Shown here: positions 8,737 to 18,130 of the stretch, piece after piece
Layout: every line of letters begins with the position of its first letter
How positions within the stretch are numbered: the first letter of the stretch is position 1
Source: Corynebacterium sp.
GTDB lineage: Bacteria > Actinomycetota > Actinomycetes > Mycobacteriales > Mycobacteriaceae
Assembly (NCBI RefSeq): GCF_030532325.1
Contig: NZ_JAUNLS010000018.1
Span: 1-47,069 of the forward strand
Direction of reading: 5' to 3'
Length of the DNA stretch: 47,069 bases
Made by a program: the position numbers and the translations under genes
The notes under the pieces: model-generated
Told to the model about the DNA's origin: nothing
The model's database searches: none
The model's input: the letters and a program-made list of their open reading frames with translations, nothing else

Positions 8737-10014
8737 CTAGGCCACGGGGTTCACGCCCGCGCCGAACCACCAGATGGCCACCAGGGCGGCAATGCCCAGC
8801 AAGACGAAGACCCACGAGGTAGCCAGAGGACGGCGCGCCCAGGAGCGTTTGAAGTCCAGGGACACAAACCCGGGGCCGGTAAACTGCAGAGCCACCGCGA
8901 TGACGAAGAGCACCAGCCCCAGCCAGACAGCCTCGGACCAGGCAAACACATTGAGCCCGGCATGCGAGGTATACAGCGCGTCCAACGCCGAGAAGCCCGT
9001 GACCACCAGGCCGAACATGGCCGCCAGCGGGGTCACCAGGCCGAAGAGCAAGAAGGCGCCGGCGATGAGCTGCAGGGTGGGCACGCCGATGGCCAGCACG
9101 GAGGCCATGGAGTAGTCAGCGAACTGCGCCTCCAGGCCGGACAGGCCCTCATTGCCGCCCAGCTTGAAGAAGGTGCTAGCACCCGCGATGAGCAAGTAGG
9201 CGCCCAGCGCCAGGCGCACGAAGAAGAGGCCGAAGTCCATGGTGCCGCGGCGCCCGTAGGTGCGGTAGCCCTCGCGCTCAGCGGCGGCTTCCTCTTCGGC
9301 GCGAAGACGCGCTGCCTCCTCCTCCGGCGATTCCGCGGGCGCTGCCTGCTGCTCCGGCTCCCCGCCAGCCACGGCGGCGGTGGCGCCGGCAGTGGCCGCA
9401 ACAGAGGCAGTGGCTGCCGCAGGCGCTTCCTCGCGTGGGAAGGCGGTGGTCTCCGGCTCAGCGGATGCCGCATCCTGCTGCGCAGCGGCGCTGTCAAAGC
9501 TCAGGCGCTCGGTGCGCGCCTCGGCTGCATCAGCGGCGGCGGGAGAAGCAAAGACCTCGGTCTCCGCGGCCTCAGAAGTTTCCGCGGCTGCTGTCTCCGA
9601 CGCATCCGCGGCCAGCTCGGTGGTGGCCTTCTCTTCGACGGCTGGTGCTGCAGCGGCGGCCTCCTCGCGCGGGGCGCGCGGCTTGATCACCTGCGGCTCG
9701 GCGCGGCCCGCGCGCTCGAAGAGCGAGCTGCGCTTCGGAGCATCAGACGTAGCGGCAGGCTGCGATTCAGGCTCGGTCTCAGCCTCCGCAGAGGTCTCGG
9801 CATCAGCTACAGGCGCGGTCTCCCCTGCTTTAGCCTCTGCCTTCTTTGCGGCCACATCTTCTGCTGCCACATCCGATTTTTCGTCTGCTGCGGGGCCCGC
9901 GGCCGTATCCGCCTTTACCTCCTCGGCGGGCGTCGCGCGCGATGGGTCGTAGGTGGGCACATCGAAGTCGTCGTCAAATTCGGTGGCCTTGTCCGGCACA
10001 TTCTTATCGCTCAT
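8737..10014 (-). CDS. DoxX-family membrane protein with long acidic/Ala-rich N-terminus
   Basis: 425 aa. Residues 1 to about 250 are low-complexity, rich in Ala, Glu, Thr, Ser and Pro and probably disordered and cytoplasmic. A DoxX four-helix domain follows (FGLFFVRLALGAYLLIAGAS, LIAGAFLLFGLVTPLAAMFG, AVWLGLVLFVIAVALQF), with an extra C-terminal helix. Its position near ilv and gat genes fits the M. tuberculosis Rv3005c DoxX, described as part of a membrane oxidoreductase complex with SodA and SseA; a similar role here is inference. TAGGTT lies 6 nt before the ATG, consistent with a leaderless transcript. Confidence 0.85.
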   Translation of the reverse strand: MSDKNVPDKATEFDDDFDVPTYDPSRATPAEEVKADTAAGPAADEKSDVAAEDVAAKKAEAKAGETAPVADAETSAEAETEPESQPAATSDAPKRSSLFERAGRAEPQVIKPRAPREEAAAAAPAVEEKATTELAADASETAAAETSEAAETEVFASPAAADAAEARTERLSFDSAAAQQDAASAEPETTAFPREEAPAAATASVAATAGATAAVAGGEPEQQAAPAESPEEEAARLRAEEEAAAEREGYRTYGRRGTMDFGLFFVRLALGAYLLIAGASTFFKLGGNEGLSGLEAQFADYSMASVLAIGVPTLQLIAGAFLLFGLVTPLAAMFGLVVTGFSALDALYTSHAGLNVFAWSEAVWLGLVLFVIAVALQFTGPGFVSLDFKRSWARRPLATSWVFVLLGIAALVAIWWFGAGVNPVA

Positions 10015-10078
10015 GCCTTAAACCTAAGGCAGCGAGCTGCACCGATGGCGCATTCGCCTCGGCGCGGCGGCGAAAGAA

Positions 10079-10094
10079 GGCCGTAAAGACGGCC
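10079..10094 (-). terminator. Intrinsic terminator of lysG
   Basis: GGCCGT (10079-10084) and ACGGCC (10089-10094) form a 6-bp stem around a tetraloop. In the lysG transcript the stem is followed by UUCUUUC, a reasonable U-rich tract, about 13 nt after the lysG stop. Confidence 0.7.
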
Positions 10095-10107
10095 GTAAAC
10101 TAAGCGT

Positions 10108-10965
10108 CTACGAGCGCATGACGCTCGCCGCGGCCACCACGTCACGGGTCAGTGCGGCCAGCACCTCGGATTCCAAGCGCCAGCGTTGCCAGTAGAGGTT
10201 GATATCCATCGGTTCGGAATCGAGGATGACGAGCTCGCCGGCGTCGATAAGCTCGCGGGCCTGCAGCTCCGTGATGAGGCCCCAGCCCATCCCGTGGCGC
10301 ACGGCCTCCAGGTAGGACTCCGAGGAGGGAAACTGCGAGACCCGCGCGCGCAGGACGTTGGGGTCGATGGAACGCGCGTGCATGGCCTCCTTGAGCACCT
10401 CGTCATTGGAGCCCAGGGAGACCACGGGCATCGTCTCCCAGCTATCGAATTCCTCGGCCAGCCGCGGCGAGGCCATCGCGCGGTAGCGGGCAGTGCCCAC
10501 GAACGTGGACTCGCAGCCGGAGACCGGGGTCTTTTCCCTGGTGATAGCGCCCAGCACGTCGCCGCGGCGCAGCATCTTCAGAGTGTGGGCCTCGTCCTCG
10601 ATCTTGATGTGCAGCGCGGCGTGGCCTCGGCGGGCGGTATCGCGGATGACCTGCCGGAACCACGTGGCCAGCGAAGCCGAGTTGATGGCCACCGTCATGG
10701 GCACACGCGCCAGACGGGTGGACAGGCGGGCGTTGGCCTCCGCGCGCACCAGCGCCATGCGGCGGGCGGCTTGCACGAGCACCTCACCCGCCTCGGTGGC
10801 GCGCACCGGGGAGCCGCGCCGCAAAAGCACGCGGCCAGTGGAGGTTTCTAGCGCCTTGATGCGCTGGCTCACCGCCGAGGGAGTGATTCCCAACACCGCC
10901 GCGGCGACTTCAAAAGAGCCTTCCTCCACGATGGCCAGCAAAGTTTCCAAGTGCACCGGGTTCAT
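10108..10965 (-). CDS. lysG: LysR-type activator of the lysine exporter
   Basis: 285 aa, LysR/ArgP family. The N-terminal helix-turn-helix is evident (FEVAAAVLGITPSAVSQRIK, residues about 19-38) and an effector-binding domain follows. It is transcribed away from lysE across a 70-bp gap, the same arrangement as C. glutamicum lysG-lysE, where LysG with Lys, Arg or His activates lysE. TAGAAT (10977-10972) lies 6 nt before the ATG, suggesting a leaderless message. Confidence 0.93.
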   Translation of the reverse strand: MNPVHLETLLAIVEEGSFEVAAAVLGITPSAVSQRIKALETSTGRVLLRRGSPVRATEAGEVLVQAARRMALVRAEANARLSTRLARVPMTVAINSASLATWFRQVIRDTARRGHAALHIKIEDEAHTLKMLRRGDVLGAITREKTPVSGCESTFVGTARYRAMASPRLAEEFDSWETMPVVSLGSNDEVLKEAMHARSIDPNVLRARVSQFPSSESYLEAVRHGMGWGLITELQARELIDAGELVILDSEPMDINLYWQRWRLESEVLAALTRDVVAAASVMRS

Positions 10966-11035
10966 GAAGCCATTCTAAACCAACTGTAGATTCATTAACT
11001 GGACTTCAAAGGACGCGCTATGCACACTACTTGTC
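10966..11035. promoter_or_regulatory. Divergent lysG/lysE promoter and LysG operator region
   Basis: Holds the lysG -10 TAGAAT (10972-10977, minus). A weaker -10-like CACACT (11023-11028, plus) lies 7 nt before the lysE ATG. The AT-rich centre (10981-11005) is the likely LysG binding zone by analogy; I could not define a clear dyad by eye. Confidence 0.6.
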
Positions 11036-11716
11036 ATGACGGTTCTGCTCGCAGGTTTTGCACTAGGTTTGTCCCTCATCATCGCTATCGGCCCCCAAAA
11101 CGCCTACATCATCAAGATGGGCGTTAAACGCGATCATGTCGGCCCCATTGTGTTTGCGTGCTTTCTTTCCGACGTCATCCTCATCAACGCCGGCGTGGCG
11201 GGCGTGGGCATCTTGGTGGAGAAGTTCCCCACCGGCTTGGTCATCATCAAGTATCTGGGCGCCGCCTACCTCATTTACTTTGGCTTTACGTGCTTCCGCG
11301 ACGCCTTCAAGAAGCAGCAGGAAGCGCTCATCGTCGAGGAGACCGCGCCGGTGGCAGAGACCGGCGAGCCCTTCGGCGGCACCGGCTCTACTACCCTGCT
11401 CACCCGCACCCGCCAGCGTGTGAGCTCCCAGAGCTGGGTCAAGCCGGTCATGGGCGCCATGGCCCTGACCTGGCTCAACCCGCTGGCCTACGTTGACGTC
11501 CTGGTGATGCTCGGCGGCATTGCCAACCAGTACGGCGATCTGCGCTGGGTCTTCGGCGCCGGCGCCATCATGGCCAGCGCGGTGTGGTTCCCCTCCCTGG
11601 GCTTTGGCGCCTTCAAGCTCTCCAAGGTGCTGGCTAAGCCCACCACGTGGCGCTACGTCAACTTCGGCATCGGCTGCGTCATGATGCTGCTCACCGCGAA
11701 GCTCCTGCTGCACTAA
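11036..11716 (+). CDS. lysE: L-lysine/L-arginine exporter
   Basis: 226 aa, LysE superfamily. The signature GPQNAYIIKMGVKRDHV is in the first loop. Hydrophobic helices cover the protein except for a charged cytoplasmic loop at about residues 90-140 (FKKQQEALIVEETAPV). The second half contains MALTWLNPLAYVDVLVMLGG. It exports basic amino acids using the proton gradient and protects against toxic Lys build-up, for example from peptides. It is divergent from lysG. Confidence 0.95.
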   Translation: MTVLLAGFALGLSLIIAIGPQNAYIIKMGVKRDHVGPIVFACFLSDVILINAGVAGVGILVEKFPTGLVIIKYLGAAYLIYFGFTCFRDAFKKQQEALIVEETAPVAETGEPFGGTGSTTLLTRTRQRVSSQSWVKPVMGAMALTWLNPLAYVDVLVMLGGIANQYGDLRWVFGAGAIMASAVWFPSLGFGAFKLSKVLAKPTTWRYVNFGIGCVMMLLTAKLLLH

Positions 11717-11746
11717 TCCTGCACCTACTCCTCACGCACGAAACGA

Positions 11747-11780
11747 AACGCCGGCGCTACGTCCTAGCGCTGGCGTTCTT
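11747..11780 (+). terminator. Intrinsic terminator of lysE
   Basis: AACGCCGGCGCTA (11747-11759) and TAGCGCTGGCGTT (11765-11777) form a 13-bp stem with one G-U pair and a 5-nt loop, followed by CTTGTGT. It probably also helps stop transcription from the convergent gene. Confidence 0.8.
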
Positions 11781-11845
11781 GTGTGCCCAGACGTGAGCTA
11801 TATGGCCCGGGCAGCTCAGGGCTTGTTCGTGGCCCTCTTCTCGGC

Positions 11846-13294
11846 CTAGCTCTTGGCCTCGTCCTTGGAGCTTTCGCCCTGCTCTGCTTCCTTTTCCTTC
11901 AGCTCGTCGAGGGGATCGCCGGTGGCATCGTTTTCCTCCACCCAGGCTTTGATCTCCTCCGGGGAGCGGTCCGTTTCCACGGCGTCGCGCTCGGTGTAGT
12001 AGCTGGCGTCGTTGCGCTCCTCCTCGTAGTCCTCCTTGTCAAAGTCCACGTCCTCATCGGAGTGCAGCTCTTCGACGACCTCCCCCACCAGGTCCTCGTA
12101 GAGTGCCTCGTCCTCCATGTTGGAGTCCGCGATCTGCTGGCCGATCTCGTCGTCGTAGCGCTTGGCGTCGTACTCGTAGTCCGGGTGCAGCTTGAGGTGC
12201 AGCAGCGCGCGGATACGCTCGCGGCGCAGCCCCTCGTCACGGATCTGGCTCAGGGAGCGCACCCAGCCGAAGACCAGGACGGCAACCAGGAAGATGCCCA
12301 GGTAACCCAGCACCGGGTAGACGTACTGCATAAGTGCCTTGAAGCCTGCGAAGGACACCGCAAAGCCAGCCAGGCAGCCGGCGATGAAGATGATGCGGTA
12401 CTTGGATTCCTTGCCAGAGGAAAGGCGCTTGCCCAGCGCGTAGAACATGCCGATGGCCGTGTTGAAGATCATCAGGAAGATGATGATGGCCATGATGAAG
12501 CCCAGCGTCGGGTGGACGTTATCCACCAGGGTGAGCATCGGAATGTCCGAGTCACCAACGGACTCAGCATTCATCAGCAACGAGAAGCCGGCAATAGCCA
12601 TGAGCACGGAGTACACCGCGCCGCCGATGACGCCACCCCAGCCGGCCTCACGCGGGCTGATGTTATCACCGCCGATGACCAGGGACATGGACACCGCCAG
12701 GATGAGCGCCAGGCCGTTGTAGTTGAGCGCGGAGACCAGCCAGTTGGAAATCGGAGACTCGGTGGCCTCAGCCGCAGCCACCGCGGCGGAGACATCCGCC
12801 GGCATGTGCGTCAGCGTGTACACGCCCGCGAAGATCACCGCAATAATGATCGTCGGCGTGAGCATGCCGATGACGTTGGACACCCTGTTGACATCCATCA
12901 TGCCCGTGATCATCACCAGGATGAGCATGAGCGCCGAGCCCCACCAGGACTCCCAGCCGAACTGCTGCTGCATGTTGGAGCCAGCGCCGGCAAGCATGAC
13001 GAAGCCGATGGCGAAGAGGGTGAGCACCACGGAGACGTCGAGAAGCTTGGAGATGATGGGGTGGGTGACCTGGCGGAAGACCTGGTTGTGCTCAGAAGCG
13101 TGGAAGTAGCTACCCAGCTGCAGGAACACGGTTCCGGCCAAGGTCATGACGATGCCCGCAACGAGGATGCCCCACATGCCATTGATGCCGAAGGAGGTGA
13201 AGTACTGCACCACCTCTTGGCCGGTGGCAAAGCCGGCACCCACGAGCAAGCCCACGAAGGACAATGCGATAGACAGGATGTTTTTCTTAGACAC
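11846..13294 (-). CDS. YkvI-like membrane transporter with acidic C-terminal tail
   Basis: 482 aa. The start GTG (13294) has AAGGA 5 nt upstream. About eleven hydrophobic helices cover residues 1-345, beginning ILSIALSFVGLLVGAGFATG followed by QEVVQYFTSFG, the signature of the YkvI family (COG3949, APC-like fold). The C-terminal roughly 130 residues are highly charged and acidic (SDEDVDFDKEDYEEERND), likely cytoplasmic and disordered. The substrate is unknown. The gene stands alone between the lysE and gatB terminators. Confidence 0.75.
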   Translation of the reverse strand: MSKKNILSIALSFVGLLVGAGFATGQEVVQYFTSFGINGMWGILVAGIVMTLAGTVFLQLGSYFHASEHNQVFRQVTHPIISKLLDVSVVLTLFAIGFVMLAGAGSNMQQQFGWESWWGSALMLILVMITGMMDVNRVSNVIGMLTPTIIIAVIFAGVYTLTHMPADVSAAVAAAEATESPISNWLVSALNYNGLALILAVSMSLVIGGDNISPREAGWGGVIGGAVYSVLMAIAGFSLLMNAESVGDSDIPMLTLVDNVHPTLGFIMAIIIFLMIFNTAIGMFYALGKRLSSGKESKYRIIFIAGCLAGFAVSFAGFKALMQYVYPVLGYLGIFLVAVLVFGWVRSLSQIRDEGLRRERIRALLHLKLHPDYEYDAKRYDDEIGQQIADSNMEDEALYEDLVGEVVEELHSDEDVDFDKEDYEEERNDASYYTERDAVETDRSPEEIKAWVEENDATGDPLDELKEKEAEQGESSKDEAKS

Positions 13295-13336
13295 AGTTTC
13301 CTTAAATATCGGTTATGCGTAAATCAGCGTCCGTCT

Positions 13337-13389
13337 ACCCTGTCCCGCGCGCAGGGTGCGCAATCTATGCACGAAGTTATGCATCGTGC
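13337..13389 (-). promoter_or_regulatory. Putative promoter and leader of the YkvI-like gene
   Basis: On the minus strand TAGATT (13367-13362) is a possible -10. The inverted repeat GCACGA (13369-13374)/TCGTGC (13384-13389) overlaps the -10/-35 zone and could be an operator. Downstream in the 5' UTR, ACCCTG/CAGGGT (13337-13342/13352-13357) forms a small hairpin. All found by eye and of modest strength. Confidence 0.35.
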
Positions 13390-13514
13390 TTCCCGAGTTC
13401 ACGCTGTCCCCTTCGCGGTGAAGAGCAGGTCTGACGACGCAACATCGATCCACGGTACGCGCCGTGCATAAAACAAGCGAATAAAACGGCCGTGAGATTC
13501 ATCCGGCACCCCCG

Positions 13515-13552
13515 AAAAGTTGAGCGGGATCACCTTCACAGTGATCCCGCTC
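13515..13552 (-). terminator. Intrinsic terminator of gatB
   Basis: GAGCGGGATCAC (13522-13533) and GTGATCCCGCTC (13541-13552) form a perfect 12-bp stem with a 7-nt loop. In the gatB transcript the stem is followed by AACUUUUC. It lies about 32 nt after the gatB stop. Confidence 0.85.
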
Positions 13553-13584
13553 GCAATGTGCGCGCAGTGCAGCGCGCTCTGGTT

Positions 13585-15090
13585 TTAGCCCAGTTTCTGC
13601 GCGATGAGCTTGTTCACCTGGCCCGGATCGGCCTTGCCCTGGGTGGCCTTCATTACCGCACCAACGATGGCGCCGGTGACCTTCTTGTTGCCCGCGCGGT
13701 ATTTCTCCACGATGTCCGGGTTGGCGGCCAGGGCGTCATCCACGGCCTTCTCGATGGCACCGTCATCGCGCACCACCTCGAGGCCGCGCTTAGCGACGAC
13801 CTCGTCGACGTCACCCTCGCCGGCCAAGACACCATCGACGGCCTGGCGGGCCAGCTTGGTGGTGAGCTTGCCCTCCTTGACCAACGCAACCACGCGCGCC
13901 ACCTGGGCCGGGGTAATGGGCAGCTCGCTCAGCTCCTGGCCTGCCTCGTTGGCCTTACCGGTGAGATAAGACACCCACCAGGAGCGGGCCTCGTCCGGGG
14001 AGGTGCCCTCCTCGACGGTGGCGATGATGAGATCCAGCGCGCCGGCGTTGACCAGATCGCGCATCTCCTCGTCCTTAAGCCCCCACTCCTCCTGGATGCG
14101 GGCGCGGCGGATCCACGGCATCTCCGGCAGGGTCTGGCGGATCTCCTCCACCCACTCGCGGGAGACGATGACCGGGGGCAGATCCGGATCGTTGAAGTAG
14201 CGGTAGTCCTCCGCGGTCTCCTTCGGGCGACCCTTGGAGGTGGAGCCGTCGGTCTCCTGGTAGTGGCGGGTTTCCTGGATGATCTCGCCGCCGTCGACAA
14301 GCACCTGCGCCTGGCGCTGCATCTCGAAGCGCACGGCCTGCTCCACCGAGCGCAGGGAGTTGATGTTCTTGGTCTCCGTGCGGGTGCCGAACTCCTCCTG
14401 GCCAATCGGGCGCAGGGAGAGGTTGGAGTCCACGCGCATCGAGCCCTGATCCATGCGGGCATCGGAAACGCCCAGGGCGGCGACCAGCTCGCGCAGCGCG
14501 GAGACGTAGGCGCGGGCTACCTCGGGGGCGCGCTCACCGGCGCCGATGATGGGCTTGGTCACGATCTCGATCAGCGGGATGCCGGCGCGGTTGCAGTCCA
14601 CCAGCGAGGAGGTAGCACCGTGGATGCGGCCATCGGCGCCGCCCAGGTGGGTGAGCTTGCCGGTGTCCTCCTCCATGTGGGCGCGCTCGATTTCCACGCG
14701 CCACTCGGTGCCGTCCTCGAGGACGACGTCGAGGTAGCCGTCGTAGGCAATGGGCTCGTCGTACTGCGAGATCTGGTAGTTCTTCGGCTGATCCGGGTAA
14801 AAGTAATTCTTGCGGGCAAAGCGGGAGGACTCAGCGATTTTACAGTTGAGCGCGAGGCCAATCTTGATGGCGCCCTCGACACCCTTGGCGTTGACTACCG
14901 GCAGTGCGCCCGGCAGGCCCAGGGAGACGGGATCAACGTTGGAGTTCGGGGCTGCGTTGAAGTTGGTCGCGGAGGTCGAAAACATCTTGGTCTTCGTATT
15001 GAGCTCCACGTGGACTTCCATGCCCATCACGGGTTCGAACTTTTCCAGGACTTCGTCGTAGTCCATCAGGTCATACATCGCAGCAGTCAT
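13585..15090 (-). CDS. gatB: Asp-tRNA(Asn)/Glu-tRNA(Gln) amidotransferase subunit B
   Basis: Binds misacylated tRNA and activates its acyl group so that ammonia from GatA gives Gln- or Asn-tRNA. The 501-aa form starts [19 protein letters not shown] and contains the signature MGMEVHVEL. The C-terminal part is the GatB/YqeY tail domain. The frame is open to 15171, but only ATG 15090 gives the corynebacterial N-terminus. TAAGAT lies 7 nt before it, so the message is probably leaderless; ATG 15099 is a possible alternative. gatB is separated from gatCA by pfkA, an MFS gene and others. Confidence 0.95.
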   Translation of the reverse strand: MTAAMYDLMDYDEVLEKFEPVMGMEVHVELNTKTKMFSTSATNFNAAPNSNVDPVSLGLPGALPVVNAKGVEGAIKIGLALNCKIAESSRFARKNYFYPDQPKNYQISQYDEPIAYDGYLDVVLEDGTEWRVEIERAHMEEDTGKLTHLGGADGRIHGATSSLVDCNRAGIPLIEIVTKPIIGAGERAPEVARAYVSALRELVAALGVSDARMDQGSMRVDSNLSLRPIGQEEFGTRTETKNINSLRSVEQAVRFEMQRQAQVLVDGGEIIQETRHYQETDGSTSKGRPKETAEDYRYFNDPDLPPVIVSREWVEEIRQTLPEMPWIRRARIQEEWGLKDEEMRDLVNAGALDLIIATVEEGTSPDEARSWWVSYLTGKANEAGQELSELPITPAQVARVVALVKEGKLTTKLARQAVDGVLAGEGDVDEVVAKRGLEVVRDDGAIEKAVDDALAANPDIVEKYRAGNKKVTGAIVGAVMKATQGKADPGQVNKLIAQKLG

Positions 15091-15215
15091 GCGTGCCATC
15101 TTAGTATGACGCAGCGCGCCCGCGCTCATCCCCCTACCGTGGGTGGATAAAGCGCGGGCGCGCTGCACCACGGGCCGCAGGCTCGCCCTGGCGCCGTGGC
15201 GATTGACGGGGTGTC

Positions 15216-16247
15216 TTAGCCGAAGAGCGCCTGGGCGTTGGCGTAGCGCTCCTGCGGCACCACCTTGAGCTTGCCGACGGCGTCCTCCAACGGCACCAGC
15301 TCAATCTTCTCGCCGTGCAGGGCCACGCACATGCCGGATTGGCCGCTGTGCGCGGCGCGGGCGGCGTGGGTGCCGTAGCGGGTGGCCAGGACGCGGTCGT
15401 AGGCGGTCGGGGTGCCGCCGCGCTGGATGTGGCCCAGCACGGTGGTGCGCACGTCGTAGCCCGTGCGCTTCTTGATCTCGTCACCGATGACCTGGCCGAT
15501 GCCATTGAAGGTCTGGTGGCCGAACTGGTCCACGCCGCCCTCCTCGAAGTCCATCGTGCCCTCCTTGGGCAGCGCGCCCTCGGCCACGCAGATGATGCCG
15601 TACTTCTCTCCCATCTGGAAACGGCGCTCCATGGCCTTGGTGATCTCCGCAATGTCGAAGGGGACTTCGGGGATCACGGTGTAGTGCGCGCCGCCGGCCA
15701 TGCCGGCGTGGAGGGCAATCCAGCCCACGTGCCGGCCCATGACCTCGACGATGAGGATGCGATTGTGGGACTCCGCGGTGGTGTGCAGGCGGTCGATGGC
15801 GTCGGTCGCCACGGAGACGGCGGTGTCAAAGCCGAAGGTGTAGTCGGTGGCGTTGACGTCATTGTCGATGGTCTTGGGCACGCCGACGACGGGGATTCCG
15901 TTATCGGACAGCCACTTGGCACCCTTCAGGGTGCCCTCGCCGCCGATGGCCACGAGGGCGTCGACACCGGCGTCCGCCATGTTCGCCTTAATGGTGTCGA
16001 GGCTCGCCTTAAACTTATCGGGGTGCAGGCGGCCGGTGCCCAGGATGGTGCCGCCGCGCAGAAGAATACGGTCAATTTCGGCGTCGTCATACAGGTCACG
16101 GCGGCGATCCTCAATGAGGCCCACCCAGCCGTCCTCGTAGCCGACGACGGTATCGCCGAATTCGTTCGACGCGGTGCGCACCACCGCACGGATAACAGCA
16201 TTCAGTCCGGGGCAATCGCCACCGGAAGTCAAGACAGCAAGACGCAT
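15216..16247 (-). CDS. pfkA: 6-phosphofructokinase
   Basis: Phosphorylates fructose-6-phosphate in glycolysis. 343 aa, same length as the C. glutamicum enzyme. Motifs are [15 protein letters not shown] (residues 5-19), [13 protein letters not shown] near 100, the catalytic PKTIDNDV, and [13 protein letters not shown] in the substrate site. I start at ATG 16247 because the family begins [14 protein letters not shown]; the upstream 12 codons are not conserved. TATCTT (16260-16255) lies 7 nt upstream, so the mRNA may be leaderless, though GGGGGA just before the ATG could also serve ribosomes. Confidence 0.95.
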   Translation of the reverse strand: MRLAVLTSGGDCPGLNAVIRAVVRTASNEFGDTVVGYEDGWVGLIEDRRRDLYDDAEIDRILLRGGTILGTGRLHPDKFKASLDTIKANMADAGVDALVAIGGEGTLKGAKWLSDNGIPVVGVPKTIDNDVNATDYTFGFDTAVSVATDAIDRLHTTAESHNRILIVEVMGRHVGWIALHAGMAGGAHYTVIPEVPFDIAEITKAMERRFQMGEKYGIICVAEGALPKEGTMDFEEGGVDQFGHQTFNGIGQVIGDEIKKRTGYDVRTTVLGHIQRGGTPTAYDRVLATRYGTHAARAAHSGQSGMCVALHGEKIELVPLEDAVGKLKVVPQERYANAQALFG

Positions 16248-16296
16248 ATCCCCCAAGATACCCGGCGAAGTGCTCACTCGCACCGCCGGGAGGAAA

Positions 16297-16318
16297 GCGC
16301 GCGCTCAGCAACGCGCGC
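16297..16318 (-). terminator. Terminator hairpin between the MFS gene and pfkA
   Basis: On the minus strand, GCGCGCG (16318-16312), a 7-nt loop and CGCGCGC (within 16304-16297) form a GC-only stem followed by UUUCC, starting 2 nt after the MFS stop codon. A second dyad CCCGGCG/CGCCGGG lies at 16261-16267/16284-16290. Confidence 0.65.
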
Positions 16319-16319
16319 C

Positions 16320-17717
16320 CTAGGCCACCGGACGCGTGCTCTCGGCGTGCAGGGTGTTGCGGAAGAACAGCGAGGAAACCAGCCCGGCGCAGAGCATGGC
16401 GATGATGACGCTGAAAGCAGTGGGGATGGCGGCGACCTGCATGACCGCCGAGACCGCCGCCACGCCGATGACCGAGCCGACTTGGCGGGAGGTGTTGTAC
16501 ACGCCCGAGGCCGCGCCCATGAGCTCCGGGGGAACGTCGCGCATGGTGGTCGCGGCATTCGAGCCCCAGATGAAGGACTGCCCCGCCCCCAGCAGCGCGG
16601 CGGGCAGCGCCACCCACCAGGCGTGGTGATCGGAGTCCATCATCCACCACAGCAGCGCAAAGGCGCCGACGAGGATGCCAAAACCGGTCAGCGCTAGGCG
16701 ACGCGGGTCGAGCTTGTCCGCCAGGATGCCCGCCAGCGGCGAAACGCCCAAGGAGACCACCGCCATGGGCGTGACCACCAGGCCCGCCTGGCCGGCGGAG
16801 AGCTCCTTGACTGATTGCAGCCACATCATCGTCGGAATCATCATGGAGGCCGCCATGAAGCCCATGGCAAAGATGGCCACCGAGCCCGCGGAGTAGTTGC
16901 GGTCCTTAAAAAGCTGCAGCGGGATGAGGGCCTCGGCGCCGCGCTGATCTGCGCTGGCCTGCAAGCGCGCAAAGAGGACGAGCGCGAGCGCCCCGACGAG
17001 CAGCACCACCCAGTTCCACAGCGCCCAGTGCGTCTCCGGGCCCTGCTGGATGGCAAAGACGAGGCAGCTCAGCGCCACGAAGGACACGGCCACGGACGCG
17101 CTATCGATGCTGCGCGCCGTGGTCCTGAGCGTGGGCACCCACAGTGCTGCCAGCACCACGGCGGCGGCCACCAGCGGGACGTGCACCCAAAACACCGCCT
17201 GCCAACCGAAGGCCCCAACGAGGAAGCCGCCGAGCAGCGGGCCGGTCAGCGAAGCCACCGAACCCACCACTCCCCACACGCCTAGGGCTCGGCCGCGGCG
17301 CTCGCGAGCAAAGATGCGGTTGATCACGGCCATGCTCTGCGGCATCTGCAGGGATGCGCCGATGCCCTGCACCGCGCGGGCGGCGATGAGCACACCGATT
17401 GTCGGGGCCAGCGCGCAGGCGATAGCGCCCAGGCCGAAGATGCCCACTCCAAGCTGAAAGATGCGCTTTTGGCCGTAGATATCCCCCAGGCGCCCGGTAA
17501 AGAGCAGGGGCACCACCACCGCGAGGAGGTAGATGGCAGAGACCCACATGATTTCATTGACCCCCGCGCCCAGCCCCTTCTGGATGCCGGGCAGGGCCAC
17601 GGCGATCATCGACTGATCCAGCAGGGAGACAAAGAAACCGAGGGAGAGCGCAAACATGGCGCGCCAGGCGTCGCGCTCCGGTGGCAGCTGGGAAGCGGGG
17701 GTACTCGACACGGTCAT
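16320..17717 (-). CDS. MFS drug/solute exporter, DHA2 (EmrB/QacA)-like
   Basis: 465 aa with about 14 hydrophobic segments. Motif D1-like SLLDQSMIAVALPGIQKGL sits in helix 1. Motif A GRLGDIYGQKR is near residue 75 and motif C-like GPLLGGFLVGAFGW near 158. This is typical of proton-driven multidrug or metabolite exporters; the substrate is not deducible. TACACT (17730-17725) lies exactly 7 nt before the ATG, indicating a leaderless transcript. It is divergent from the small gene at 17764. Confidence 0.85.
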   Translation of the reverse strand: MTVSSTPASQLPPERDAWRAMFALSLGFFVSLLDQSMIAVALPGIQKGLGAGVNEIMWVSAIYLLAVVVPLLFTGRLGDIYGQKRIFQLGVGIFGLGAIACALAPTIGVLIAARAVQGIGASLQMPQSMAVINRIFARERRGRALGVWGVVGSVASLTGPLLGGFLVGAFGWQAVFWVHVPLVAAAVVLAALWVPTLRTTARSIDSASVAVSFVALSCLVFAIQQGPETHWALWNWVVLLVGALALVLFARLQASADQRGAEALIPLQLFKDRNYSAGSVAIFAMGFMAASMMIPTMMWLQSVKELSAGQAGLVVTPMAVVSLGVSPLAGILADKLDPRRLALTGFGILVGAFALLWWMMDSDHHAWWVALPAALLGAGQSFIWGSNAATTMRDVPPELMGAASGVYNTSRQVGSVIGVAAVSAVMQVAAIPTAFSVIIAMLCAGLVSSLFFRNTLHAESTRPVA

Positions 17718-17763
17718 TATCCGGAGTGTAGCTACATCTCGAATACGGACCTAAACTTGGCCC
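17718..17763. promoter_or_regulatory. Divergent leaderless promoters
   Basis: Only 46 bp separate two divergent start codons. Each has its own -10: TACACT for the MFS gene (minus, 7 nt spacing) and TAAACT (17752-17757, plus, 6 nt before ATG 17764). The -35 zones would overlap, so the promoters may compete. Confidence 0.55.
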
Positions 17764-18087
17764 ATGGCAATGATGAAGATCAAGAAACCCAAGGAAGTAT
17801 CCACCGCCACCACCGTGGCCCTCGGTCTCATCGGCGGCTGGCTGACCGCCCGCGAGACCGGCATCCGCCCGCTCGGCGGCGTTGTGCTGGGAGCCGCTGG
17901 CCTGTGGGCCGGCCGCAGCTGGCTGGCTAAGACCAACCCGGCCACCACCGCGGGCCTCAGCGCACTCTACGCGGGTGCCTTCGGAGCCTCCCACCCGCTG
18001 GCCAAGAAGATCGGCTCCTGGCCGGCCGTGCTCACCGTCACCGCCGTGGCCGCTGGCGCCGCCTACGCGCTCTCCGATTCCAAGTAG
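17764..18087 (+). CDS. Small conserved membrane protein of unknown function
   Basis: 107 aa. A basic start (MAMMKIKKPKEV) is followed by Ala/Gly-rich hydrophobic segments (TATTVALGLIGGWLTA, PLGGVVLGAAGLWAG, VLTVTAVAAGAAYALS), likely three or four membrane helices. I recognise no domain; it resembles hypothetical proteins found only in corynebacteria. Codon use matches its neighbours and a -10 lies 6 nt upstream. Confidence 0.65.
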   Translation: MAMMKIKKPKEVSTATTVALGLIGGWLTARETGIRPLGGVVLGAAGLWAGRSWLAKTNPATTAGLSALYAGAFGASHPLAKKIGSWPAVLTVTAVAAGAAYALSDSK

Positions 18088-18130
18088 ACCAGGAGCCACG
18101 GCCTATCCCGAGATATATCAACCCTAAAAG

